This document shows positions 1-7,886 of a stretch of DNA of 64,000 nucleotides, piece after piece. A program made the translations under genes and the position numbers. Position 1 is the first letter of the stretch. The number at the start of each line of letters is the position of its first letter. Source of the DNA: Paraburkholderia monticola (GTDB lineage Bacteria > Pseudomonadota > Gammaproteobacteria > Burkholderiales > Burkholderiaceae). A model generated the notes under the pieces. The model worked only from the letters and a program-made list of their open reading frames with translations, searched no databases and was not told the DNA's origin. The stretch spans positions 744,001 through 808,000 of the forward strand of contig NZ_LRBG01000038.1 in assembly GCF_001580545.1 (NCBI RefSeq), given 5' to 3'.

Positions 1-2
1 TG

Positions 3-1622
3 GCGCGTCTCGATCGCCTGGCCCCAGTGCGGGATGTCGCACAGGTCGCCGCCGCAATCGGCCGGCGATTTTCTTATGAGCTCATCAGTGCGGTCGCGTC
101 GATGCCGAAGGCGCGTCTGGACGATGCATTGGATCATCTCGTCAGTGCCGAACTGGTTTTCCGGCGCGGGGTGCCACCGAATGCGGAATACACCTTCAAG
201 CACGCCCTGGTGCAAGACGCCGCGTACAGTTCCATGCTGCGAGACAGGCGACAGCAACTGCATGCCCGGATCGCGATGGAGCTCGAGAATCATTTTGCCG
301 ACGTAACGGAGCAACGACCGGAAATCCTGGCCGAACACTGCGCCCAGGCTGGATTGACGGAAAAGGCGGTCCGGCTGTGGCGGCGTGCTGGTCAGAACTC
401 TGCGGAACGCGCTGCTCATCGGGAGGCGTCGGTCCTGTTCGAGAAAGCCCTGACTGCCTATGCGGCGCTGCCGTCCTCCGCCGAAATACTTGGCGAAATC
501 ATCGACGTTCGATGGGAACTCAACCACTCCCTTTATCCGCTCGGAGAATTGGCGCGGGACCGGGAGAATCTGGAAAGCGCGAAACGTCTGGCCGAAGGAC
601 TCGGCGACGAGGTGCGCCTATCACGCGTTCTATCAAGGCTGGCTTTCACGCTCGGTTCGCTAGGCGATCTGGTCGGCGCCGTCGAGGCAGGCGAACGTGC
701 TCTGGCGTTGGCGGAGCGGCGAAGCGACCCCGATGCGAAGGCGTGGGCAGCCATGATGCTGGCAAGGTCACGTTATGGCCGCGGAGACTATGAACGCGCG
801 ATGGAACATGCTCGACAGGCGCTAGATCTGCTCCATGAAGGCCAAGGCCGCGGGCCCCATGAGTCTTACGCGAAATTCACGCGCGTCAACGCTCGGATCT
901 GGTTGGTGCTGTGTCTGGCTGAACTCGGCCGATTCGACGAGGCTGCCGTCCTTGGACAGAAGGCGACCGACATGGCCCGAGAGATGAATGAGCCAGAGGA
1001 ACTGATTTTTGCCGGCCACGGTGTCGGACGGATGCACCTTATTCGAGGCAATCCCGACGTTGCTGTCGAGGTACTTGAGCCAGCACTGGCCATGTGCAGG
1101 AGCGCTGAGTTTCCGATCTACGTTCCTCGGATCGCCTCCTGTCTCGGTGCCGCGTATGCCGCACTGGGACGCACCGATGAGGCACGGGTCGTGCTCGAAG
1201 AGGCGGTCCGCCAGGCAGCGGCGAGTAGTTTAACGTTCGGCCACTCGCTAGTGCTCTCAATTTCGGGTCGAGTGTGTCAGCTCGCTGGTCGACAAGATGA
1301 AGCCCTCACTCACGCACGTGACGCCATTGATCTTGCTCGAGCCTCCGGCGAACGAGGCAACGAGGCCTGGGCCTGGTGCCTGTTGGGAGATCTGGTCTCG
1401 GATGGCAACGCGGGCGCATCCAGGATTGAGGAAGCTCACGAGCACTATCGCATGGCTTCGATGATCGGCCGCGAACTTGAAATGCGGCCCTTGCAAGCAC
1501 AGTGCCTATACGGACTATCCCGGCTGCAAAAGATGGGCGGAGATAAAGCATTGAGCGAGAAAAGTGCGGCAGACGCCGCGTCGCTTTGCCGGGAAATGGG
1601 CATCAAGCCACTACATCACTGA
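3..1622 (+). CDS. C-terminal part of AAA-ATPase/TPR protein, class III adenylate cyclase type (5' truncated by window)
   Basis: The reading frame is open from the first bases, so the start lies outside the window. The visible 539 residues begin with ARLDRLAP and an AIGRRFSYEL segment, which in known families is the end of the AAA_16 ATPase module of large multidomain regulators that carry an N-terminal class III nucleotide cyclase domain. The rest is a helical repeat region with TPR-like units (for example AELGRFDEAAVLGQKA and AALGRTDEARVVLEEA). The cyclase domain itself is not in view, so cAMP synthesis is an inference from family architecture; a LuxR- or SARP-type regulator with the same ATPase/TPR body is the alternative. 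It converges on the next gene with a 16-base gap. Confidence 0.75.
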   Translation, partial: ARLDRLAPVRDVAQVAAAIGRRFSYELISAVASMPKARLDDALDHLVSAELVFRRGVPPNAEYTFKHALVQDAAYSSMLRDRRQQLHARIAMELENHFADVTEQRPEILAEHCAQAGLTEKAVRLWRRAGQNSAERAAHREASVLFEKALTAYAALPSSAEILGEIIDVRWELNHSLYPLGELARDRENLESAKRLAEGLGDEVRLSRVLSRLAFTLGSLGDLVGAVEAGERALALAERRSDPDAKAWAAMMLARSRYGRGDYERAMEHARQALDLLHEGQGRGPHESYAKFTRVNARIWLVLCLAELGRFDEAAVLGQKATDMAREMNEPEELIFAGHGVGRMHLIRGNPDVAVEVLEPALAMCRSAEFPIYVPRIASCLGAAYAALGRTDEARVVLEEAVRQAAASSLTFGHSLVLSISGRVCQLAGRQDEALTHARDAIDLARASGERGNEAWAWCLLGDLVSDGNAGASRIEEAHEHYRMASMIGRELEMRPLQAQCLYGLSRLQKMGGDKALSEKSAADAASLCREMGIKPLHH

Positions 1623-1638
1623 ACAGACCACAGTCCCA

Positions 1639-2889
1639 TTACTTTCCTAGTGCCCGGTTTGCCTTTTCGGCTGCCGCATTCAATGCCGCGGCGGGTTGTG
1701 TCTTTCCCAGGTAGACGGCTTGCATGGCATCCGACACGGCCTTCCCGGTGTCTTCCCATCCAGTGACGGTCGGTGCGAACCGCGCGTTCGGCAACAATGC
1801 AATGAACGCCCTGGTGTCCGGGTTATTGAACGCCGGATCGCTGGCTTCGGCCTTCGTTGTGGGCAGGAAGCCTTCCGTCTTCGAGAATTCGACACGCGGG
1901 CCCTCCGTGAAGAGGAAGTCGAGAAACTTCCAGGCACTCTTTTTGACCTTGGAGTTCTTGAACATCATGATTGAATCCGTCACTGCATAGGTGGCCTGAG
2001 TCGTTCCCGTCGGAATCGGATCGATACCGTACTGGAGGTTCGGCGCCTCCCTCGCGATCTGTTTCGACAGGACAGGCAAGGAGATAACCATCGCCACGCG
2101 GCCCTGCTTGAACAGGTTCTGGATGCCCTCACGGTTATACCCCGTGACCGCCGCTTCGGTCAGACCTTCGTCGATCATCGTTTTGTACAGCGTGGCGGCC
2201 TGCACGCCAGCCTGCGAGTTGAAAGCCGCCTTGCCGTCCGTGCCGATCACATCTCCGCCGTAACTCCAGAGTCCATAGTAAAAATAGACATCCGTCTCGA
2301 TCTCTTTGCCTTGCAGACCAAAGCCGGCGATTCCCATCGCTTTCAACTTCCTCGACGCATCGATTACATCGTTCCAGGTCTTCGGACCATTCGAATAACC
2401 CGCTTTCGCCAGCAGGTCCTTGTTGTAGTACAGCGCGCGTGTTGAGGCTGTGAGCGGCAAGCCATACACCTTGCCTTTGATTTCACCTGGGGCCAGGATC
2501 TGGCCAATGAATCGGTCCCTGAAGCTGGCGTCCATGTAGCCATCGAGGGGCTCGGCGACATCGTCGTGAACGAAGTCCAGCAACCAACGGGTAGCGACAA
2601 TCGCCAGGTCCGAGTTCGCGCCGCCCATGATGTCAGTCTGGAGCTTCTGTTGCAGCACGTCCCAGTTTGCTTCTTCGATCTTGATTGTCGTACCAGGGGT
2701 CGCTTTCTCGAACTCTCGAGCCATCCTGTTGAAATACGGGCCAGTCGCGTCACTGTAGTGCGAAACGGTGATCCGGACCGTGTCGGGGTGTGCCGTTACT
2801 GCAATACCTGCAAACGCAAGCCCTGCGACGATCCTGGCCAGCGAGAGAGGCGCAGGTACATGCTTGCGCCGCAGATTCAGCCTGCTCAT
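1639..2889 (-). CDS. ABC transporter periplasmic solute-binding protein, sugar type (orphan)
   Basis: This 416-residue protein is an extracellular solute-binding protein of the family 1 (MalE/UgpB-like) fold. It has an N-terminal signal peptide (basic MSRLNLRRKH, then a hydrophobic stretch ending near VTAHPD, about residue 35), followed by the mature start TVRITVSHYSD and the family phrases REFEKATPGTTIKIEE and YYNKDLLAKAGY. The start at 2889 is chosen because an AGGAG ribosome-binding site lies 7 to 8 bases upstream; a longer frame to 2949 has no support. No permease or ATPase gene is adjacent, so it is either an orphan receptor or serves a transporter encoded elsewhere. A sugar or polyol ligand is likely but not shown by the sequence. 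Confidence 0.88.
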   Translation of the reverse strand: MSRLNLRRKHVPAPLSLARIVAGLAFAGIAVTAHPDTVRITVSHYSDATGPYFNRMAREFEKATPGTTIKIEEANWDVLQQKLQTDIMGGANSDLAIVATRWLLDFVHDDVAEPLDGYMDASFRDRFIGQILAPGEIKGKVYGLPLTASTRALYYNKDLLAKAGYSNGPKTWNDVIDASRKLKAMGIAGFGLQGKEIETDVYFYYGLWSYGGDVIGTDGKAAFNSQAGVQAATLYKTMIDEGLTEAAVTGYNREGIQNLFKQGRVAMVISLPVLSKQIAREAPNLQYGIDPIPTGTTQATYAVTDSIMMFKNSKVKKSAWKFLDFLFTEGPRVEFSKTEGFLPTTKAEASDPAFNNPDTRAFIALLPNARFAPTVTGWEDTGKAVSDAMQAVYLGKTQPAAALNAAAEKANRALGK

Positions 2890-3115
2890 GAGTTCGCTCC
2901 TGCTTGCGCACGAGCACTGCGTTGGCTCGCAGTACGGTGTCGTAGCCAATCACGCATTGCGCGCTGTTTTGATGGTATCCGTGATGTTCGATTGTGAAAG
3001 CGGACGGCGTGTTGGAGCTTCATTTTGGCGTGCAGGCCCTCATCCGCCATGATATTTGCGCATAAGCTCTCCGCTGACGCGCCCCGATATCGCGGCGGCA
3101 ATCGCACTACTCGAT

Positions 3116-4171
3116 ATGCTTATCATCCTGATCGCACCGGCCGGTTTGTTCCGCGAAGGTATTGCACGGCTCGTCCGCGACTTCGAGCCGGGCACCGAGG
3201 TGAGATGTGCGGACTATCGGACGAGCACCTTCGAAGGCGCGACGAACGCAGACCTGCTGATCGTGGATGGCGACCCTCAAAGGGAAGCACTCGATACGCT
3301 GAGCGCGTTACGTCGCATCTTTCTGCATGTGCCGGTGCTCGCGTTGCTGACCGGGATCGATCAGGCGACTACCGATCCTTTCATGGCTGCCGGTGTGGCA
3401 CGGTGCCTGAGCAAGTCGCAGTCCGCCCAGGCGTTGCGCGATGCGCTGCATGAGATGCGGGCTGCCGCCTCGCACTTGCCGCCCACGTTGCCCACAATCG
3501 TCCACACGCTAGCCGCACCTGGCGCATCTGAACAGACACGCGCTACGACCGAGGCCGCCATTAATAGCCGGATGCTGACGCCACGCCAGATCGAAGTGTT
3601 GGCGCTCGTGGCTCGAGGTGAGTCGAACAAGTCGATCGCGCGGCAACTCAATATCGCGGAAGGTACGGTGAAAGTACATCTCTATACGGTGTACAAAGCA
3701 CTCAATGTCGAGAGCCGCAGGCAGGCAAGTATCGCGGCAGCGCGCCTCGACAAGGTTGGCGATGCACAGCTTCATCAGGCGCTCGATGCGCAGCTCGCCA
3801 TCAAGCGGCTCCTTTCCGATTTGCCTCCGCGCCGCTTCAAACGCGGGGACGTGCTGTTCCGCAAGGATGCACCGAGTGACGCGCTCTACTATGTATTGCG
3901 CGGGACGGTCACGCTTCAGGAGATCGGAGTCGATGTGGGCGCTGGCACGTTAGTGGGAGAGATTGGACTGTTCTCTCCGGACCATCGCCGCACTTGCACG
4001 GCCTTTTGCGGGAGCGATTGCGAGTTGCTGATGGTCTCCGCGACTGAAGCAATGCGGATGTACTATCAGGACCCCGAATTTGCGATTTACCTGATCCATC
4101 TCGTCACGCGCAGACTGGAGGCCGATAAACTGCGCGCGAAGCAGGAAAGCGCGCGACGTTCCCGTGTTTGA
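3116..4171 (+). CDS. Pseudo-receiver / LuxR HTH / cyclic-nucleotide-binding fusion regulator
   Basis: A 351-residue regulator with three modules. Residues 1-115 look like a NarL/FixJ receiver (MLIILIAPAGLFREGIARLV) that keeps the phospho-acceptor aspartate (D51, in LLIVDGD) and a lysine near residue 100, but has lost the acidic pair near the N-terminus (APAG in place of the usual DD). Residues 153-210 are a LuxR helix-turn-helix (LTPRQIEVLALVARGESN, then GTVKVHLYTVYKAL). Residues 230-335 are a CRP-like cNMP-binding beta-barrel (FKRGDVLFRKDAPSDALYYV, LVGEIGLFSP). The effector may be cAMP or another ligand. A TTG at 3056 gives 20 more residues; neither start has a strong ribosome-binding site, and 3116 is preferred because it begins at the domain edge. 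Confidence 0.85.
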   Translation: MLIILIAPAGLFREGIARLVRDFEPGTEVRCADYRTSTFEGATNADLLIVDGDPQREALDTLSALRRIFLHVPVLALLTGIDQATTDPFMAAGVARCLSKSQSAQALRDALHEMRAAASHLPPTLPTIVHTLAAPGASEQTRATTEAAINSRMLTPRQIEVLALVARGESNKSIARQLNIAEGTVKVHLYTVYKALNVESRRQASIAAARLDKVGDAQLHQALDAQLAIKRLLSDLPPRRFKRGDVLFRKDAPSDALYYVLRGTVTLQEIGVDVGAGTLVGEIGLFSPDHRRTCTAFCGSDCELLMVSATEAMRMYYQDPEFAIYLIHLVTRRLEADKLRAKQESARRSRV

Positions 4172-4273
4172 TCATCACGCGAGATTGCTGATGTGCGGTG
4201 GTTCAGCGAGCCCAGACGCAGCGGGCCGGCGGGCCCCCTGCGCTGTGCGCGCGTAAGTCGCGGCGGCGCCGAC

Positions 4274-4552
4274 TCACTTGTGACCTTTGAAGAGTGCCTG
4301 CAACTGCGCTGCTTCGCCGTTCTGCTGTGAGCGCACGAGGTCTTGATAGACTTCGGCACGGGTCTTTCCGTACGTCATGCTACGCCCGCCGGACATGGAG
4401 CTTCCAGAAGGGTCCGGGCCTTCCGAACTCATCGCGTCAGGCTGTGCTACGGCCTGTGCTGTGGTCGTTGGATTTGCGGTGGTGTTTTGCGCGTAGACGT
4501 GCGAGGCGCACACGCAGATCAATCCACCGGCAACAAATAACGCTGTTTTCAT
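4274..4552 (-). CDS. DUF4148 family small exported protein
   Basis: A 92-residue protein with a clear signal peptide (MKTALFVAGGLICVCASHVYAQ, cleavage after the AQ near residue 22), a Thr/Gln/Ala-rich linker and a C-terminal block GKTRAEVYQDLVRSQQNGEA that matches the DUF4148 family, which is abundant in Burkholderia and relatives. The function of the family is unknown; the protein is expected in the periplasm. The start is supported by GGAGGG just upstream. It is monocistronic between a convergent regulator gene and the terminator region of the hpa operon. Confidence 0.85.
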   Translation of the reverse strand: MKTALFVAGGLICVCASHVYAQNTTANPTTTAQAVAQPDAMSSEGPDPSGSSMSGGRSMTYGKTRAEVYQDLVRSQQNGEAAQLQALFKGHK

Positions 4553-4938
4553 GGGACCCTCCGTCAGGAAACGTGGACGCAATGCCTCGCGACGGCGGTC
4601 GGGGCTAAGCGCTAGCACCGCGCGTGGCTGAGGCTGCCGGACGAATTGGCTCGCAAGCCAGAAGGGCACCGGATAATGTGCACGAAAGTTGGTCTGTGCG
4701 GCAGCCTGAATTCAGTATGGTTTCCGAGCCCGACTTCGGCCATATCACTTTAGTAGTAGACGGCAATGAGAAAACGGACACACCGGTGCGTGTGTCCGTC
4801 AGATCCGCTCTTATCAACGCCGAGTTCCTCGCCCATGTGCCGCGTCGGGCTTGTTCGTCAGGAGCGAGTGGCACTTACGCTGGCGTGCTGCGAGGGTGTT
4901 TGGGTGTGTCGGCTCGCGGCCTTTTTCGGTTTTACTTT
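4553..4938. other. Intergenic region, no gene seen
   Basis: This 386-base gap holds the promoter side of the DUF4148 gene and the region downstream of hpaI. Apart from the hairpin at 4774-4799 nothing coding is supported; the reading frames that cross it are continuations of antisense frames with no recognisable family. Confidence 0.6.
4771..4799 (-). terminator. Rho-independent terminator of the hpa operon
   Basis: A perfect 10-bp stem (4774-4783 with 4790-4799) closes a six-base loop. Read on the minus strand the stem is followed by TTTT, the layout of an intrinsic terminator. It lies 140 bases beyond the hpaI stop codon. Confidence 0.75.
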
Positions 4939-5742
4939 CTAATACCCACCTTTGACCTGCGCCCCCATCGCCGGGGTGTTCTTGTACGACGCGGCGAGAT
5001 CCGCCGCCGCGCGGCTCAGCAACCCCGTATCCGTACCCACCGCGACGAAGCTCGCGCCCGCCGCCAGATAGTCAGCGGCGAGTGCCGGATCGGGGGCGAG
5101 CACGCCGGCCGCCTTGCCCGCGTCTCGCACGGTGGCGATGCCATGCCGAATCGCGTCGCGCACGCGCGCGTCCCCCGGTTTGCCGAGCAAGCCCATCGAC
5201 GCGCTCAGATCCGACGGCCCGAAAAACACGCCGTCGACACCCTCCACGCGCGCGATGTCCGCGAGATTGTCGAGGCTCTGCACGGTCTCCGCCTGCACGA
5301 TCACGCACAGCTCGTCAGCGGCAGTGTTCAGATAGTCGGGCACCCGATTCCAGCGCGACGCACGCGCGAGCGCGCTGCCCACGCCGCGAATGCCCTGAGG
5401 CGGATAGCGCGTGGCCGCGACCGCATCGCGTGCTTGCGCGGCGGTGTCGATCATCGGCAGCAGCAGCGTTTGTGCGCCGATGTCGAGCAACTGCTTGATC
5501 AGCGCGGCATCGCTCTTCACCGGCCGCACGACCGGATGCGACGCATACGCGGCGACCGCCTGCAATTGCGACAGCGTGCTGCGCACGTCGTTCGGCGCGT
5601 GCTCGTTGTCGATTAGCAGCCAGTCGAAGCCGGCGGTGGCGAGCAACTCGGTAACGTAGGCATCGGCAAGCGCGGCCCACAGGCCGAACTGCGGCCGGCC
5701 TTCGGCGAGGGCGCGTTTGAAGGGATTGGTGGGCAAGGACAT
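4939..5742 (-). CDS. hpaI: 4-hydroxy-2-oxoheptanedioate aldolase
   Basis: HpaI is the class II pyruvate aldolase that cleaves 4-hydroxy-2-oxoheptane-1,7-dioate to pyruvate and succinate semialdehyde, the last step of the homoprotocatechuate meta pathway. The 267-residue length is that of the E. coli enzyme, and diagnostic stretches are present: GFDWLLIDNEHAPND with the catalytic histidine, RYPPQGIRGVGSALARASRW, and GVDGVFFGPSDLSASMG with the metal-binding aspartate. It is the last gene of the operon, 10 bases after hpaH, and is followed by a terminator hairpin. Cytoplasmic. Confidence 0.96.
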   Translation of the reverse strand: MSLPTNPFKRALAEGRPQFGLWAALADAYVTELLATAGFDWLLIDNEHAPNDVRSTLSQLQAVAAYASHPVVRPVKSDAALIKQLLDIGAQTLLLPMIDTAAQARDAVAATRYPPQGIRGVGSALARASRWNRVPDYLNTAADELCVIVQAETVQSLDNLADIARVEGVDGVFFGPSDLSASMGLLGKPGDARVRDAIRHGIATVRDAGKAAGVLAPDPALAADYLAAGASFVAVGTDTGLLSRAAADLAASYKNTPAMGAQVKGGY

Positions 5743-5752
5743 GTCGATGCTC

Positions 5753-6556
5753 TCAGATGAAGTTCAAACCGATGCCGCCTAGCGGGCCATAGTCGACGTG
5801 GAACGTGTCGCCCGCGCGTGCCGGAATCGGGCTCGTGAACGAGCCGCTCAGGATCACGTCGTTCGCGTTCAATGATTCGTCGTACGGAGCAATCTTGTTC
5901 GCGAGCCATGCGACGCCGGTCGCCGGGTGATTGAGCACGGCCGCCCCGAGCCCGCTTTCTTCGACCACGCCGTTCTTGTACAGCAGCGCGCCGACCCAGC
6001 GCAGGTCGACATCGAGCGGCCGCACCGGCCGGCCGCCGAGCACGACGCCCGCGTTCGCGGCGAAGTCGGAGATCGTGTCGTAGACCTTGCGCGGCGCGCG
6101 CGTGTCGCGGTCGAACTGCTCGATGCGCGCGTCGATGATCTCGACGGCCGGGCTCACGTAGGCGGTCGCGTCGAGCACATCGAATAGCGTGACGCCGGGA
6201 CCCTTCAGCGGTTTGCTCAGCACGAACGCGAGTTCCACTTCGACGCGCGGCGCGATGAAGCGATCGGCGCGAATGTCCTGACCGCTGTCGATGAACATGC
6301 TGTCGAGCAGCGGCGCGTAGTCGGGTTCGTCGATCTGCGACGCGCGCTGCATCGCGCGCGACGTGAGGCCGATTTTACGGCCCTTGATCACGTGGCCTTC
6401 GGCGAGCTTCAGCTTGACCCACTCGCGTTGAATCGCGTAGCCATCCTGAACGGTCATCTCTGGATACTGCGCGGAAAAATGGCGCAGTTGCGTGCGGGTC
6501 TTCTCCGCGTGATCGAGTTGCGCCGCGAGGTCGCGAATGGTTTGTTCGTCTAGCAT
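5753..6556 (-). CDS. hpaH: 2-oxo-hept-4-ene-1,7-dioate hydratase
   Basis: A 267-residue member of the 2-oxopent-4-enoate hydratase family (fumarylacetoacetase-like fold). HpaH adds water to 2-oxo-hept-4-ene-1,7-dioate to give the substrate of HpaI. Family signatures are the N-terminal QLDHAEKTRTQLRHFSAQYP region, GRKIGLTSRAMQ, EVELAFVLSKPL and the C-terminal VILSGSFTSPIPARAGDTF. The length equals that of the E. coli protein. It sits between hpaF (10-base gap) and hpaI (10-base gap) in the usual hpa order, which separates it from MhpD-type hydratases of other meta pathways. Confidence 0.95.
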   Translation of the reverse strand: MLDEQTIRDLAAQLDHAEKTRTQLRHFSAQYPEMTVQDGYAIQREWVKLKLAEGHVIKGRKIGLTSRAMQRASQIDEPDYAPLLDSMFIDSGQDIRADRFIAPRVEVELAFVLSKPLKGPGVTLFDVLDATAYVSPAVEIIDARIEQFDRDTRAPRKVYDTISDFAANAGVVLGGRPVRPLDVDLRWVGALLYKNGVVEESGLGAAVLNHPATGVAWLANKIAPYDESLNANDVILSGSFTSPIPARAGDTFHVDYGPLGGIGLNFI

Positions 6557-6566
6557 GGTGTGATCG

Positions 6567-6965
6567 TCAGCCCTTGAGCCGCGCGTGCAGATTGTTGTGC
6601 TTCCAGGTGCCCGCTTCGCTGAACTCGTTGATTTCGAGCGACAACGCGAGCCCCTGACGTTCGAACTCCTCGGCGAAGCGCTGCTTGATCAGCGCGAACA
6701 GCGCGTCGCCGGTCGCTTTTTTGACCGCCTCCTGTCGCCCCGCGCCGATCTTCAGGTTCGCATGCAGGAACGCGGCGTCGGGGCGTCCATCGGCGATGCA
6801 GTACAGCTCGCAACGCAGCGCGCGCACGCGGATGCCGCCAAGCGGGTAGACGCGCTCGCCGTTCTCGCGCTGCGCGTCGAGGCATTGCGCGAGTTCTTTG
6901 CACAGTTCGCCGAGGCGTTGGGGGTCCGCGAGATTGGCGCTGTATTCGAGTGTCAGGTGGGGCAT
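6567..6965 (-). CDS. hpaF: 5-carboxymethyl-2-hydroxymuconate delta-isomerase
   Basis: A 132-residue member of the tautomerase superfamily. HpaF isomerises 5-carboxymethyl-2-hydroxymuconate to the 2-oxo form that HpaG decarboxylates. The protein starts MPHLTLEYSANL; the proline after the initiator methionine is the catalytic N-terminal proline of this family, which fixes the start at 6965 and rules out the longer in-frame extension. GGIRVRALRCELYCIADG in the middle and SLEINEF near the C-terminus are also family features. Gaps to hpaD and hpaH are 19 and 10 bases. Confidence 0.95.
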   Translation of the reverse strand: MPHLTLEYSANLADPQRLGELCKELAQCLDAQRENGERVYPLGGIRVRALRCELYCIADGRPDAAFLHANLKIGAGRQEAVKKATGDALFALIKQRFAEEFERQGLALSLEINEFSEAGTWKHNNLHARLKG

Positions 6966-6984
6966 GGCGATTCCTTCACGAGTA

Positions 6985-7848
6985 TCAGACGGGTAGCGGC
7001 GTGACCGGGAAGATCGCATTGATCTGGCCGGTGCCCGAACTGCCGAAATAAGGCGTGACGACTTCGGCCTTGCCGTCGTAACGATCCCAGCCGAGCGCGC
7101 CGAGCAGCATCGCGGTGTCGTGCATGCCGCCTTCGCCCCAGCATTTCTCGTTGTAGAGCGGCAGCATCTCGCAGAAGGTCTTCCAGTCGCCGGCTTCCCA
7201 TAGGCGTACCACGCTGCGGTCCATCTGTTCGAGGAACGGGCTCCAGACCTTGTGCATGAACTGCTCGGCGGTGCCGTTGTTCGCGAAGTGATGGGACAGC
7301 GAGCCGCTCGCGAGAATCGCGACCGTGCCGTCGTAGCGTTCTTCGATGGCCTTGCGCACCGCCAGACCGAAGCGCGCGCTGGTTGCAAGGTCGTGCCACA
7401 TGCACCAGCCCGCCACCGACACCGCCTTGAAGTGCTGATCGCCGTTCATATAGCGCATCGGTACCAGCGTGCCGTATTCGAGCTCGAGCGTGGTCTCGCT
7501 GTGCGCACGGCTTTTCACGCCCATTTCGTTGGCGACGTCCGCGATCAGCTGACCGAGCCCTACGTTGCCCGGATACGCGTACGGCATGTTCCTGATGAAA
7601 TGCGGCAGCTCGTTGCTCGTGTACACGCCTTCGAATTTCGGCGCGCAATTGATGTGGTATTCGCTATTCACCAGCCAGTGCACGTCGAACACGACGATCG
7701 TATCGACGCCGAGTTCGCGGCAGCGTCGGCCGATCTCATGGTGTCCGTCGATCGCGGACTGACGGCAACCTTTGTGCGGACCGTCCAGTTCGGACAGATA
7801 CAACGACGGCACGTGTGTGACTTTTGCTGCCAACGCGAGTTTGCCCAT
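6985..7848 (-). CDS. hpaD: 3,4-dihydroxyphenylacetate 2,3-dioxygenase
   Basis: A 287-residue class III (LigB-type) extradiol ring-cleavage dioxygenase. It opens homoprotocatechuate between C2 and C3 to 5-carboxymethyl-2-hydroxymuconate semialdehyde, using Fe(II). Visible features are the N-terminal THVPSLYLSELDGPHKGCRQ, the histidines of VVFDVHWLVNSEYHINC, and ILASGSLSHHFANNGT. The ATG at 7848 has a GGAG six bases upstream; a TTG four codons earlier is less likely. Position between hpaE and hpaF agrees with the assignment. Confidence 0.95.
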   Translation of the reverse strand: MGKLALAAKVTHVPSLYLSELDGPHKGCRQSAIDGHHEIGRRCRELGVDTIVVFDVHWLVNSEYHINCAPKFEGVYTSNELPHFIRNMPYAYPGNVGLGQLIADVANEMGVKSRAHSETTLELEYGTLVPMRYMNGDQHFKAVSVAGWCMWHDLATSARFGLAVRKAIEERYDGTVAILASGSLSHHFANNGTAEQFMHKVWSPFLEQMDRSVVRLWEAGDWKTFCEMLPLYNEKCWGEGGMHDTAMLLGALGWDRYDGKAEVVTPYFGSSGTGQINAIFPVTPLPV

Positions 7849-7886
7849 CGCGGTCTCCAATGTTCGCCAGGCGGTTGGCCTGCGGT

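Noticed and set aside
4624..5616. A 330-residue plus-strand frame opposite hpaI
   Set aside because: It is the complement of hpaI reading, with no domain, and would overlap the clearly correct aldolase gene.
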